A stretch of 64,000 bases of DNA from Bauldia sp. (GCA_026126065.1 JAHCJY010000004.1:310001-374000); one strand, 5' to 3'. Shown: positions 26,851-35,119, numbered from the stretch's first letter. The notes: generated by a model from the letters alone, not told the origin. Translations and numbers: made by a program.

Positions 26851-27411
26851 ATGAATCTCGTCCGCCTCATCAGCTGCCTGGCTGCGCTCACGATTCTGGC
26901 CGCCTGCGCGACGACGCCGCCGGCGCCGACGGGCGGCGGGCCGCAACCGTCAATGCAGCTCCTCCTCGACAGCGGCGACCAACTCCGGGTCGTCGTCCTC
27001 GACCAGGCCGACCTCACGGGCACCTACATGGTCGACGAGAGCGGCCGGATCGCGATGCCCCTCGTCGGCCAGATCCAGGCACGCGGCCGGACAGCCGAGA
27101 GCCTCGAAGGCGTCATCGCCGCGGCCCTCAGGCAGAACTACCTCCGCAACCCGGACGTCACCGTGAGCGTCGAGACGTTCCGGCCGGTGTTCGTTCTCGG
27201 TGAGGTCGCCTCGCCTGGCCAGTACCCATATGTCGCCGGCCTCACCGTGCAGCAGGCCGTCGCGATCGCGGGCGGCTTCACGCCGCGGGCGCGGCAGACC
27301 TTCGTGGAGGTCATCCGCCGGGTTGACGGACGTCCCGTCCCGCTCCGGCTCGAACTCCTCGATCCCGTCGTGCCGGGCGACACGATCACCATCGGGCAGA
27401 GGCTGCTTTGA
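26851..27411 (+). CDS. Polysaccharide export lipoprotein, Wza/GumB-like
   Basis: A short (186-residue) outer-membrane export protein. It has a lipoprotein signal with lipobox ILAAC (cysteine about residue 16), the Poly_export domain (LDSGDQLRVVVLDQADLTGTYMVDESGRI, LVGQIQARG) and one SLBB domain (VFVLGEVASPGQYPYVAGLTV). It would form the outer-membrane channel for the polymer and dock to the Wzz protein. ATG 26851 is chosen because it begins the signal peptide. Its end overlaps the glycosyltransferase start by four bases (TTGA). Confidence 0.93.
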   Translation: MNLVRLISCLAALTILAACATTPPAPTGGGPQPSMQLLLDSGDQLRVVVLDQADLTGTYMVDESGRIAMPLVGQIQARGRTAESLEGVIAAALRQNYLRNPDVTVSVETFRPVFVLGEVASPGQYPYVAGLTVQQAVAIAGGFTPRARQTFVEVIRRVDGRPVPLRLELLDPVVPGDTITIGQRLL

Positions 27412-28580
27412 GCGATGACCGCAGCACAGAAGCGGCCGGCCCGCTCCGCATCGTCCACTGCTTCCGCAATCCGATCGGCGGACTCTTCCGGCATGTCCGC
27501 GACCTCTGCGGAGCGCAGGCGCGCGCCGGACATATGGTCGGCATCGTATGCGATTCCACGACGGGCGGCGCATTCGAGGAGAGGCTCTTCGCCGAGCTTT
27601 CCCCTGCCCTCGCCCTTGGCCTTCACCGGGTTCCGATGGAGCGCAGCATTGCGCTCTCCGATCTCTCCGGCGCGCGGCGCGTCCATCGCGCCGCCAAACC
27701 CCTTTCCCCCGATGTGCTGCATGGGCACGGCGCCAAAGGCGGCGCCTATGCCCGCATCGGAGGCACCTTCTTGCGGGCATCTGGTAATCGCGTAGCCCGC
27801 ATCTACACCCCGCATGGCGGCAGCCTGCACTACGACCCGAAGCCGCTGAAGAACCGGGTCTACTTCATGGCCGAGCGCGTCCTCGAGACGATGACGGACG
27901 CGTTCATCTTCGTCAGCCGCTACGAGGCGAACGCCTACGCGACCAAGGTCCATCCGCCGAAGCCGATCGCGAAGATCATCCCGAACGGCCTTCGCGAGGA
28001 GGAGTTCGTGCCGGTCCAGCCGGCGGCGGACGCAAGCGACTTCCTCTATGTCGGCATGCTGCGCGACCTGAAGGGCGTCGATGTCTTCATCGGCGCCCTC
28101 GCGCTGCTTCGCGACCGCGGCCACCCGTACACCGCCAACATCTTTGGCGCCGGCGACGATGCCGAGCGCTACCGGGCGATGGTGGCCGAGCTTCGCCTGG
28201 ACGACGCGGTCGCCTTCCATGAGCCGACGCCGGCACGAATCGCTTTCGCCACGGGCCGCGTCCTCGTCATCCCGTCGCGCGCCGAATCGATGCCCTACAT
28301 CGTGCTCGAGGCCGCCGCGGGAGCGATCCCGATGATCGCCACGCGAGTCGGCGGTATCCCCGAGATCTTCGGCGACAAGTCCGACCGGCTGGTGGAGCCG
28401 GGGAGTATCGATTCCCTCGCGGCGGCGATGGAGGCGGCAGCCGCCAACCGTGCCGCAGCGGAGCGCATGGCGGCCGATCTCCGCGACGAGGTCCGCCAGG
28501 TCCACACCGTGGACGCCATGGCAGCCGGCGTGGAAGGCGTCTATCGGGCGGCCATCTCGCGACGCCGCGGTGCAGCGTGA
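27408..28580 (+). CDS. Glycosyltransferase family 4 protein
   Basis: A retaining GT-B glycosyltransferase of 390 residues. The N-terminal half opens IVHCFRNPIGGLFRHVRDL, with a glycine-rich acceptor loop. The C-terminal half carries FLYVGMLRDLKGVDVFIGAL and the nucleotide-sugar motif RAESMPYIVLEAAA (the E-x7-E type). It transfers a sugar to the growing lipid-linked repeat at the inner face of the membrane. The donor is not evident. The TTG at 27408 overlaps the stop of the export protein gene. It is the only non-initiating glycosyltransferase in the locus, so the repeat unit is either simple or completed by enzymes encoded elsewhere. Confidence 0.92.
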   Translation: MSDDRSTEAAGPLRIVHCFRNPIGGLFRHVRDLCGAQARAGHMVGIVCDSTTGGAFEERLFAELSPALALGLHRVPMERSIALSDLSGARRVHRAAKPLSPDVLHGHGAKGGAYARIGGTFLRASGNRVARIYTPHGGSLHYDPKPLKNRVYFMAERVLETMTDAFIFVSRYEANAYATKVHPPKPIAKIIPNGLREEEFVPVQPAADASDFLYVGMLRDLKGVDVFIGALALLRDRGHPYTANIFGAGDDAERYRAMVAELRLDDAVAFHEPTPARIAFATGRVLVIPSRAESMPYIVLEAAAGAIPMIATRVGGIPEIFGDKSDRLVEPGSIDSLAAAMEAAAANRAAAERMAADLRDEVRQVHTVDAMAAGVEGVYRAAISRRRGAA

Positions 28581-28718
28581 CGGAAACGGTCGCTTAACCG
28601 AGAATCCCAACAAGTGGGCGGGTTAATCCTAACCTGTAAAACTGTAGCGATCGGCGCAAGGCACCGTTAGCCGCGCTGTTCGCAATGTCCGGCCCATGTC
28701 CCGCGCCGGGCTCTTCTC

Positions 28719-30257
28719 ATGAACGACCTCCAGTCACCGGGTCAGTTCACCACGCGAGCGGTCGTTGCCACGGCCGCCATGCGTGGTGACACCGCCGTGT
28801 CCAGACCGCTGTCCGACGAAGCGCGGCTGATCGCGAACGGGCTCGCCAGCGGATCCATCTCCGCGACGCTCCTCACCGGCTCCGTCCGGCTGTTCGAGTT
28901 CGCCGCGATCATCGCGCTGGCCCTTGGCATCTACGCGTTTCATGTCGTGCCTGTCGAAGGCCTCGACCTCTGGTACGCCGTCCCCGTCCTTCTCGGCGCC
29001 ACGCTCGCCACGATCCTCATCCAGGCGGCTGACGGCTACACGGTGCCGTCGTTCCGAAGCCATATCCGGCAGATCTGGCGGATCTGGGCCGCGTGGGCGC
29101 TGGTCTTTGCGATCTTCGCGGTGGTCGCCTTCCTCACCAAGACGGGCGCCTATTTTTCGCGCGGCTTCTTCGTCGCCTGGCTGCTCTTCGGGTTCGCCTT
29201 CTTCGCCCTGTTCCGCATGGGGCTGTCGGCGGTAGTCCGAGGCTGGACGCGGAACGGGCGGCTCGAGCGACGCGCCGTCATCGTGGGCGGCGGCCAGCCC
29301 GCCGCTGACCTGATCGCCGCGCTCAAGGCGCAGCCGGACAACGACATCCGTATCTGCGGCATCTTCGACGACCGCAACGACGCGCGCTCGCCGCAGACGG
29401 TGGGGGGCTATCCGAAGGTCGGCACGGTGGGCGAACTCGTCGAGTTCGGCCGCATCGCGCGCATCGACATGCTGATCGTGTCGCTGCCGATCACAGCGGA
29501 GAACCGCCTCCTCCAGTTCCTCAAGCAGATCTGGGTGCTTCCGGTCGACGTGCGGCTCTCGGCGCACAGCAACAAGCTCCGCTTCCGGCCGCGGTCGTAC
29601 TCGTATGTCGGCGCGGTGCCGTTCCTCGATGTGTTCGACAAGCCGATCGCCGACTGGGATTCGGTGGTGAAGCGCATCTTCGACATCGTCTGCGGGACAG
29701 GACTCCTCGTCCTGTTCTCGCCGGTGATGCTGCTTGCCGCGCTCGCGATCAAGCTCGATACGCGCGGACCGGTGCTGTTCCGCCAGAAGCGCTATGGCTT
29801 CAACAACGAGGTCATTGACGTCCTGAAGTTCCGGTCGATGCACCACGCGATGGCCGACCCGGACGCCCGAACGGTCGTGACCAAGGGCGATCCACGCGTC
29901 ACGCGGGTCGGGCGGTTCATCCGGAAGACCTCGATCGACGAACTGCCGCAGCTCATCAACGTCATCCGCGGATCGCTGTCGCTCGTCGGCCCGCGCCCGC
30001 ATGCCGTCGGAGCCCACACCGACAGCCGCCTCTGGAACGACGTGGTCGACGGCTATTTTGCCCGGCACCGCGTGAAGCCGGGCGTCACGGGCTGGGCGCA
30101 GATCAACGGCTGGCGCGGAGAGGTTGATACGCCCGAGAAGATCCGCGGCCGCGTCGAGGCTGATCTCTTCTATATCGAGAACTGGTCGGTCCTCTTCGAC
30201 CTCTACATCCTCGCGCTCACCCCGATCCGGCTCTTCACGTCGGAGAACGCGTATTGA
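28719..30257 (+). CDS. Undecaprenyl-phosphate sugar phosphotransferase (WcaJ/ExoY-type)
   Basis: Starts exopolysaccharide synthesis by moving a sugar-1-phosphate from a UDP-sugar to undecaprenyl phosphate. The 512-residue protein has four N-terminal membrane helices, a Rossmann-like CoA-binding fold (RRAVIVGGGQPAADLI), a fifth membrane hairpin, and the catalytic bacterial sugar transferase domain. That domain runs KRIFDIVCGTGLLVLFSPVM, FRQKRYGFNN, LKFRSMH, KTSIDELPQLINVIRGS and LVGPRPHA. The full length matches the glucose-specific (WcaJ) class. Its stop overlaps the start of the polymerase gene. Confidence 0.94.
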   Translation: MNDLQSPGQFTTRAVVATAAMRGDTAVSRPLSDEARLIANGLASGSISATLLTGSVRLFEFAAIIALALGIYAFHVVPVEGLDLWYAVPVLLGATLATILIQAADGYTVPSFRSHIRQIWRIWAAWALVFAIFAVVAFLTKTGAYFSRGFFVAWLLFGFAFFALFRMGLSAVVRGWTRNGRLERRAVIVGGGQPAADLIAALKAQPDNDIRICGIFDDRNDARSPQTVGGYPKVGTVGELVEFGRIARIDMLIVSLPITAENRLLQFLKQIWVLPVDVRLSAHSNKLRFRPRSYSYVGAVPFLDVFDKPIADWDSVVKRIFDIVCGTGLLVLFSPVMLLAALAIKLDTRGPVLFRQKRYGFNNEVIDVLKFRSMHHAMADPDARTVVTKGDPRVTRVGRFIRKTSIDELPQLINVIRGSLSLVGPRPHAVGAHTDSRLWNDVVDGYFARHRVKPGVTGWAQINGWRGEVDTPEKIRGRVEADLFYIENWSVLFDLYILALTPIRLFTSENAY

Positions 30258-31534
30258 CCGTCACGGCTGATGCGGCCGGCGCGCGTCCCGCGCCGCGGCT
30301 GTTCGTCCCGTCGGGGCGGCTCCTCAACGCCGGGCTTGCCCTCGTCGTCTTCCTCGGCGGCTTCGTCATCATAGAACCCGCGCCGTACGAGCTCCTCCTC
30401 ATCGCTCTCATGGCGGTGTGGCTGTTCGCCGGCCTCCGCGTCACGCGCTACGTGCTGCCGCTGATCGTCCTCCTGCTCCTGTATCTCGCCGGCGGGGCGA
30501 TCGCCCTCGCCAACGTGGAGACCCTGTCCAAGCCGCTCGTCTATTTCGGCACCACGATGCTGCTGGCCTTCTCGGCGTTCTTCTTCGCGACGATCATCCC
30601 CGCCGATCCGGAGCGACGGCTCCTTCTCATCATGCGCGCCTACACCTGGTCCGCGGTGATCGCTTCTGCCGTCGGCGTCGCCGGATACGCGCTCGGCATC
30701 GAGTTCTTCACCCTCTACGACCGCGCCCGCGGCCCGTTCCAGGACCCCAACGTCTTCGCGCCGTTCCTCGTGATGCCGCTGTGCTATCTCGCACACCAGA
30801 CCCTGACGCAGCCCCTGCGGAAGTCGTTCTGGCACGTCGTCGGCGCGCTCATCATCACGCTGGCGGTCGTGCTCGCCTTCTCGCGCGCCGCCTGGGCGAT
30901 GGCCGCGCTCGCGCTGGCCGTGACCGCGACCGTCGCATTCATCAACAACCGGAGCGGCCGGAAGCGCCTCCGCATCCTGACCTACATCGGCTTCGGCGCG
31001 GTCGCGATCGTCGCGATCGTGGCGGTGCTTCTCATCCTCCCCGCCACCTCAGGGCTGTTCCTCGAGCGCGCCCAGCTGGTCCAGAGCTACGATGCAGGCG
31101 CGCTCGGCCGGTTCGACCGGCAGCAGCTCGGCTTCCTTCTCCTGTTCGACCATCCGTTCGGCATCGGCCCGTTCGAGTTCGGCAAGCTGTTCGTCGAGGA
31201 CGAGCACAACATGTGGCTGAAGGGCTTCACCGTGTACGGCTGGCTCGGCGGCCTGTCCTACATCGCGCTCGTGGTGTGGACGCTCGTCATCGGCTTTCCG
31301 CTCATGTTCCGCCCCCGGCCATGGCGGGTCGTCGTCATCGCCGCGTTTTCCGCCTATCTCGGCCAGGTCCTCATCCACAACGTGATCGACAACGACCACT
31401 GGCGGCACCTCTTCCTGCTCTATGGCGTCATCTGGGGCGCCTACGCCGCGGAACGCCTCCACCGCCGGAAGCGGGTCGTACCGACGGTCCGGGTGTTCAC
31501 GGCACGCATCGAACGGGCGACGCACGGCACCTGA
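30254..31534 (+). CDS. O-antigen ligase/polymerase-like membrane protein (Wzy_C domain)
   Basis: A 426-residue protein of about eleven membrane helices with the Wzy_C-type large periplasmic loop. It contains the arginine-rich RARGPFQDPNVFAPFLVMPL signature of polymerases and, near the end, FGIGPFEFGKLF and EDEHNMWLKGFTVYGWLG with a conserved histidine. In this context it most likely polymerises the exopolysaccharide repeat in the periplasm. The TTG 30254 start overlaps the preceding stop (TTGA). No Wzx flippase is encoded nearby. The stress-promoter-driven small membrane protein follows. Confidence 0.88.
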   Translation: MTVTADAAGARPAPRLFVPSGRLLNAGLALVVFLGGFVIIEPAPYELLLIALMAVWLFAGLRVTRYVLPLIVLLLLYLAGGAIALANVETLSKPLVYFGTTMLLAFSAFFFATIIPADPERRLLLIMRAYTWSAVIASAVGVAGYALGIEFFTLYDRARGPFQDPNVFAPFLVMPLCYLAHQTLTQPLRKSFWHVVGALIITLAVVLAFSRAAWAMAALALAVTATVAFINNRSGRKRLRILTYIGFGAVAIVAIVAVLLILPATSGLFLERAQLVQSYDAGALGRFDRQQLGFLLLFDHPFGIGPFEFGKLFVEDEHNMWLKGFTVYGWLGGLSYIALVVWTLVIGFPLMFRPRPWRVVVIAAFSAYLGQVLIHNVIDNDHWRHLFLLYGVIWGAYAAERLHRRKRVVPTVRVFTARIERATHGT

Positions 31535-31547
31535 CCGCCCGATCAAC

Positions 31548-31573
31548 GGAACCGCAGGGCCCCGTCCGCCGTT
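31548..31573 (+). promoter_or_regulatory. EcfG-type general stress response promoter
   Basis: GGAAC at 31548-31552 and CGTT at 31570-31573 are separated by exactly 17 bases. That fits the alphaproteobacterial EcfG sigma factor consensus (GGAAC-N16/17-CGTT). It lies about 27 bases ahead of the start of the DUF883-like gene and just past the polymerase stop. Expression of the small protein under general stress is the expected consequence. Confidence 0.75.
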
Positions 31574-31599
31574 TCCCTTCGGCTTCTCCCGAAAGGACA

Positions 31600-31896
31600 A
31601 TGAACATGGCGATCAGCAAGTCGATCCAGGATCTTCGCGAAATGGCGCGCTCCCGCCTCGACGAGGTCGAGGACGCCGGCGCGTCCATCGGACATCACCT
31701 CAGCGACGCCGCGCACACCGTGACCCAGGCGGCCGAGCGCGCGCGACAGACCGGCACCGTCGTCGCCCGCCGTGCCAACCAGGGCGTCCACGAAGTGCAG
31801 GACCAGATCTCCCACCATCCGCTGACAGCGGCATTCCTCGCGATCGGGGTCGGGTTCTTGCTCGCGGCGATCACGCTGCGGCGGAACAAACGATAA
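31600..31896 (+). CDS. DUF883/ElaB-like membrane-anchored small protein
   Basis: A 98-residue protein with an amphipathic helical/coiled-coil body (SKSIQDLREMARSRLDEV to GVHEVQDQI) followed by one C-terminal membrane anchor. The ending HHPLTAAFLAIGVGFLLAAITLRR is the pattern of ElaB/YqjD/DUF883 proteins. E. coli relatives are stress-induced membrane-anchored proteins associated with ribosomes. ATG 31600 has a GAAAGGA site five bases upstream. The GGAAC-N17-CGTT promoter ahead of it agrees with stress control. Confidence 0.85.
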   Translation: MNMAISKSIQDLREMARSRLDEVEDAGASIGHHLSDAAHTVTQAAERARQTGTVVARRANQGVHEVQDQISHHPLTAAFLAIGVGFLLAAITLRRNKR

Positions 31897-32082
31897 GCTG
31901 ACAAGTCGGGGCAGGTTGGTGCCGACATCCGCCACCCTTCGTCACCAAGCGTCGCTTCGAGCAATTCGAGTGAGTAGGTGGCATGGCAACAAATTCGGGA
32001 GTCACGGGGGGCGTGCTAACCTCAAGTTGCCCTTTGAGTTCTCCTCCCATACATTTGGCTGGTTGGTGGTAGGGGATTGGTT

Positions 32083-32826
32083 GTGGCGGACTGGCTGACG
32101 GACCAGGTGCGGCTTACGCTCTTCCTGGAGAAACCGCTCAACGAACACGCCGACGGTGCCTGGCAAGTCACCACCGGTTCTCTTCCGGAGACCGATGTTT
32201 CCAAGCCGCGAGACGCTTCGCGGCGACAAGCAGGCGCGTGGAACGACGGAGTGTTGGCAATCAACACCCAAGCCACTCGCATCGATTGGGTCTATACCCC
32301 TTCTCCCGACGACGGTGGCCCGGCTGGCTTTGCTACCAACGCACCCGAAAGGGTGACAGCATTGGTCGGCGTCGCACATCAATGGCTCGGCAAGATCGGA
32401 GCCAAAGTACTCCGCGCGGCTCTTGCACCAGTATACTATGACCAGGTTGCCGGACGGCTGGAGGGCTATAGGGCAATTGAGGAGCGTGTACCGTGGCTGC
32501 GAGATATTTCTCGTGAGGGCATCTCTGATATTACGCTTCAGATCAACCCTTTGGGTCGAATTGAGCGTCCGCTCCCACTGACGATCAATCGGGTTTCAAG
32601 ATGGGCCGTGGCTGCCGTGAGCCCGTTTACTATCGGAGTTGAAGATGACGCGGTTCGCGCAAACGCTACAGCGGATACCCGTCACTATCTCCGCATCGAT
32701 CTGGATTTGAATACACGGCCAATGGATCAGGCCGCAGTGCGTGAGTTGAACCCTGATGAGGTAGTAGCCATATTGTACGAGTTGGCAGCAGCAGGAATTG
32801 GAATAGCCGAACAGGGCCTGCGTTAG
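32083..32826 (+). CDS. Accessory-cassette protein 1, unknown function
   Basis: I do not recognise this roughly 247-residue protein. It is soluble, with many tryptophan and charged residues. It contains a mid-section WLRDISREGISDITLQINPLGRI and an end in which strands (HYLRIDLDLNT) are followed by a helix (LNPDEVVAILYELAAAGI). The general layout, a beta-rich body ending in a short helix, recalls small stand-alone proteins of mobile or defence cassettes, but no specific family is claimed. GTG 32083 is preferred over TTG 32077 because AGGGG lies eight bases before it. The next gene starts three bases after its stop. Codon use is visibly less GC-rich than the flanking genes, suggesting transfer. 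Confidence 0.55.
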   Translation: MADWLTDQVRLTLFLEKPLNEHADGAWQVTTGSLPETDVSKPRDASRRQAGAWNDGVLAINTQATRIDWVYTPSPDDGGPAGFATNAPERVTALVGVAHQWLGKIGAKVLRAALAPVYYDQVAGRLEGYRAIEERVPWLRDISREGISDITLQINPLGRIERPLPLTINRVSRWAVAAVSPFTIGVEDDAVRANATADTRHYLRIDLDLNTRPMDQAAVRELNPDEVVAILYELAAAGIGIAEQGLR

Positions 32827-32829
32827 TTC

Positions 32830-33474
32830 ATGAGCTATTTCGAACCTCCCCGTACCATCACTGTTGGCGCCACCGATGTGGCTCCGCCACCGATGTTCCC
32901 GTTGGACAGCGAGATATCTCGCACCGAGTCTCGGCTGAGCCGTCGCGTTGCTGGGCGTCGGTCAGGATGGCTTGAGCGGGGCACGTTCTCGCCCACTTGG
33001 AAACGTAACCTTGCGCCGCAGCCGCGCGATCTCCTTCAAGGCTATGAGGCGTACGCCTGTTCCAATTGGGATGCGGATGGTGCTGAGCCTATTCGGCCGG
33101 AGGTTGTCAGATTCGCGCGCGCACTCTTGGCACGACTCCGCCCTTATCAGCGTTCGGAACCTGATCCTGCACCAGGGCCGGATGGATCGATCGGCCTAGA
33201 GTGGTGGTTTGAGGAAGACCACCTCTTCATCGACATCGGTCCCAAAGACTATGTGCATTCTTATATTAGGGCAGCAGGCGTAGCGCGGGAGGATGCGTGG
33301 CAATGGGGGGATCTGGGGCTCCTGAAGCTCCTGAGAGCGAGGTTCGACCTTCTATATCATCGGTCCCCAGTGGCATCTTGGAGTGGATCACCTGCTCTGG
33401 GTGCCGACGAGTTCTCCGGCGACACCTCAGAGATAAGCAGCGACCGTGCAACTGCGAGGTTTGGTATCGAGTAA
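32830..33474 (+). CDS. Accessory-cassette protein 2, NWD-motif protein of unknown function
   Basis: A 214-residue protein. The centre carries YEAYACSNWDADGAEPIRPEV followed by PGPDGSIGLEWWFEEDHLFIDIGP. This resembles a small group of hypothetical proteins with an N-W-D-x-x-G-A-x-P-I motif and an aromatic beta segment. I know of no established function. The last roughly 40 residues are Ser/Ala/Gly-rich and may be a non-conserved tail. ATG 32830 sits three bases after the stop of gene 1, so the two are almost certainly co-translated. Its end overlaps the start region of gene 3 in another frame. Confidence 0.6.
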   Translation: MSYFEPPRTITVGATDVAPPPMFPLDSEISRTESRLSRRVAGRRSGWLERGTFSPTWKRNLAPQPRDLLQGYEAYACSNWDADGAEPIRPEVVRFARALLARLRPYQRSEPDPAPGPDGSIGLEWWFEEDHLFIDIGPKDYVHSYIRAAGVAREDAWQWGDLGLLKLLRARFDLLYHRSPVASWSGSPALGADEFSGDTSEISSDRATARFGIE

Positions 33475-33938
33475 TTTCGGATGATCGCTACCTTCGGGCA
33501 GGACGACTTCATCACTCCGCGTTCAAATCTCGGGCAATAGAGCCACCGCGAAACCCTGAGGATTGGACGTTTGAACTGTCCGGCAGATTGGTGTCGATGT
33601 CGGGCGCAACGGAGCACATCGTTGCCGATGGCGAACGTCGCGCGGAGGAGCGCCGCCAAGGCGCCCTGACTATGAACGTCCCGGTGTCCTCGCACATCAA
33701 GTTCGTTGGCGTTGGCTATGTCACATGCGGCGCCGTCCGCGATTGGCAGTTTTGCGATGCCGAAGCGCGCTATTCTCCACTAGCCGGCGACACCGCGCAC
33801 TCCAACATCGTATTCTTTGGTCTTGAGAATCCGGTGCGCAGCGCTGCGGACTTGGCAAGGCAGATACATGTTGTTGAGGCCTCAGACCTTGCAAAGCTTC
33901 CCATTGAAGGCTTTCTGCGAAGGAGGGAACAAGGGTAG
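33303..33938 (+). CDS. Accessory-cassette protein 3, possible zinc-ribbon N-terminus, unknown function
   Basis: The frame encodes about 210 residues. An early ITCSGCRR and PCNC give a CxxC...CxC spacing that could bind zinc. A strand-rich part follows (EVWYRVISDDRYLRAGRLHHSAF), and then VPVSSHIKFVGVGYVTCGAV. Function is unknown. The start is uncertain: ATG 33303 has a GGGAGG site nine bases upstream but overlaps gene 2 by about 170 bases; TTG 33378 would halve that overlap; a start at ATG 33597 would lose the WYRV segment. Composition matches genes 1 and 2 rather than the core flanks. tRNA-Pro follows 110 bases downstream. Confidence 0.5.
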   Translation: MGGSGAPEAPESEVRPSISSVPSGILEWITCSGCRRVLRRHLRDKQRPCNCEVWYRVISDDRYLRAGRLHHSAFKSRAIEPPRNPEDWTFELSGRLVSMSGATEHIVADGERRAEERRQGALTMNVPVSSHIKFVGVGYVTCGAVRDWQFCDAEARYSPLAGDTAHSNIVFFGLENPVRSAADLARQIHVVEASDLAKLPIEGFLRRREQG

Positions 33939-34048
33939 CGCACCTCTCCTAGCTTTCGAGGTCGCGTTTTCTAGTTAGATCTTGGCTGATGCCTAGGGCT
34001 TGCGTCGGGCCGGCGAACCGCCTACGAACGCCCTGCCCTTGAGGCAGT

Positions 34049-34125
34049 CGGAGCGTGGCGCAGCCTGGTAGCGCACCTGCATGGGGTGCAGGGGGCCGGA
34101 GGTTCAAATCCTCTCGCTCCGACCA
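34049..34125 (+). tRNA. tRNA-Pro (anticodon GGG)
   Basis: A full cloverleaf of 77 bases. Acceptor CGGAGCG pairs with CGCTCCG, followed by discriminator A and encoded CCA. The D-arm has GCGCAGCCTGGTAGCGC. The anticodon stem is CCTGC/GCAGG around loop ATGGGGT, with GGG at 34083-34085. The T-loop is GGTTCAAATC. It reads CCC and CCU proline codons. It lies directly after the accessory cassette. Confidence 0.96.
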
Positions 34126-34175
34126 TTATTCCCCGACGGCACAGGAAACGACAACGGTGTGCCGGCGACGCGGTC

Positions 34176-34784
34176 CTATCGTGCCGCGTCGAGGAGACGC
34201 TTGCATTCGAGCAGTTCGGACAGCATCGCCTCGAGCCGCCGCACGTCGTCGCCCGACAGGGCCGGCGGTGACGCCGCGCTGAAGCCCGGGGCCTCGGGTC
34301 GGTTGGGATCATCACCGCGGAAGAGGTGGTGCGCCATGGCGGCCGCGCCCTCGTCGTCGTCCTCGTCGGCCATGTGCACCGCCGGACTGCGGCCGCGAAC
34401 GGTCGCGTCCTCCTCGTAGGAGGCAGCCTCGTCGTCCCCGGGCTCGAAATCGGCCGGGAGTGGTCCGACGGGCACGCCCTGGGCGGACGCGATCACCGCG
34501 CGGAGCCCCTGCTCCTTGAGGATGCGCTGGACGCCGCGGATCGTGTAGCCCTCGCCGTAGAGGAGATGGCGGATGCCGCGGAGAAGATCGACGTCCTGCG
34601 GGCGATAGTATCGCCGGCCGCCACCGCGCTTGAGCGGGCGGATCTGGCTGAAGCGGGTTTCCCAGAAGCGGAGGACGTGCTGCGGCAGGTCGAGATCCTC
34701 GGCGACCTCGCTGATCGTGCGGAAGGCGTCGGGCGCCTTTTCTTCCCGGCGTGCCTCGCGAGGTCTGTCGCCCGGCTCGTCCAT
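34176..34784 (-). CDS. MerR-family transcriptional regulator
   Basis: A 202-residue regulator with an N-terminal MerR winged helix: [25 protein letters not shown], then [20 protein letters not shown] and [19 protein letters not shown]. The C-terminal half is acidic and lacks the paired cysteines of metal sensors, so a simple DNA-binding role is likely. Its target is unknown. It follows ihfA by eight bases on the same strand; this ihfA-merR order is conserved in Rhizobiales. Confidence 0.92.
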   Translation of the reverse strand: MDEPGDRPREARREEKAPDAFRTISEVAEDLDLPQHVLRFWETRFSQIRPLKRGGGRRYYRPQDVDLLRGIRHLLYGEGYTIRGVQRILKEQGLRAVIASAQGVPVGPLPADFEPGDDEAASYEEDATVRGRSPAVHMADEDDDEGAAAMAHHLFRGDDPNRPEAPGFSAASPPALSGDDVRRLEAMLSELLECKRLLDAAR

Positions 34785-34792
34785 CGGCCCCG

Positions 34793-35119
34793 TCAGTCCT
34801 CGACGGCCGCGCCGCTGCCGTTGGCGAGGCCGTGGTTGATACGCTGCTTGAGGACATTGCTCGCCTTGAAGACGAGAACCCGGCGCGGCGAAATCGGAAC
34901 CTCTTCGCCGGTCTTCGGATTGCGGCCGATGCGCTTGCCTTTCGGCCGGACCATGAACGTACCGAAAGAGGACAGTTTCACCGCCTCGCCGCGAACGACG
35001 CAGTCACCGATCTGCCCGAGGACCGTCTCCACGAGGGCCGCGGACTCGGTCCGGGACAGCCCTACGCGTTTGTAGACTGCCTCGCAGAGATCGGCACGCG
35101 TGATCGTTTTGCCGCCCAT
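34793..35119 (-). CDS. ihfA: Integration host factor subunit alpha
   Basis: A DNA-bending nucleoid protein of the HU/IHF family, 108 residues. The body reads [25 protein letters not shown]. The flexible DNA-binding arm carries [12 protein letters not shown] with the conserved intercalating proline, then [15 protein letters not shown]. It works as a heterodimer with IhfB. ATG 35119 gives a short extension (MGGKT) before the family start. It lies downstream of fabH on the same strand, in the usual plsX-fabH-ihfA order. Confidence 0.95.
   Translation of the reverse strand: MGGKTITRADLCEAVYKRVGLSRTESAALVETVLGQIGDCVVRGEAVKLSSFGTFMVRPKGKRIGRNPKTGEEVPISPRRVLVFKASNVLKQRINHGLANGSGAAVED

Noticed and set aside
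34049-34125. tRNA-Pro as an attachment site for an integrated element
   Set aside because: No integrase, no direct repeat of the tRNA end and no phage genes were seen; only the small cassette upstream has unusual composition.
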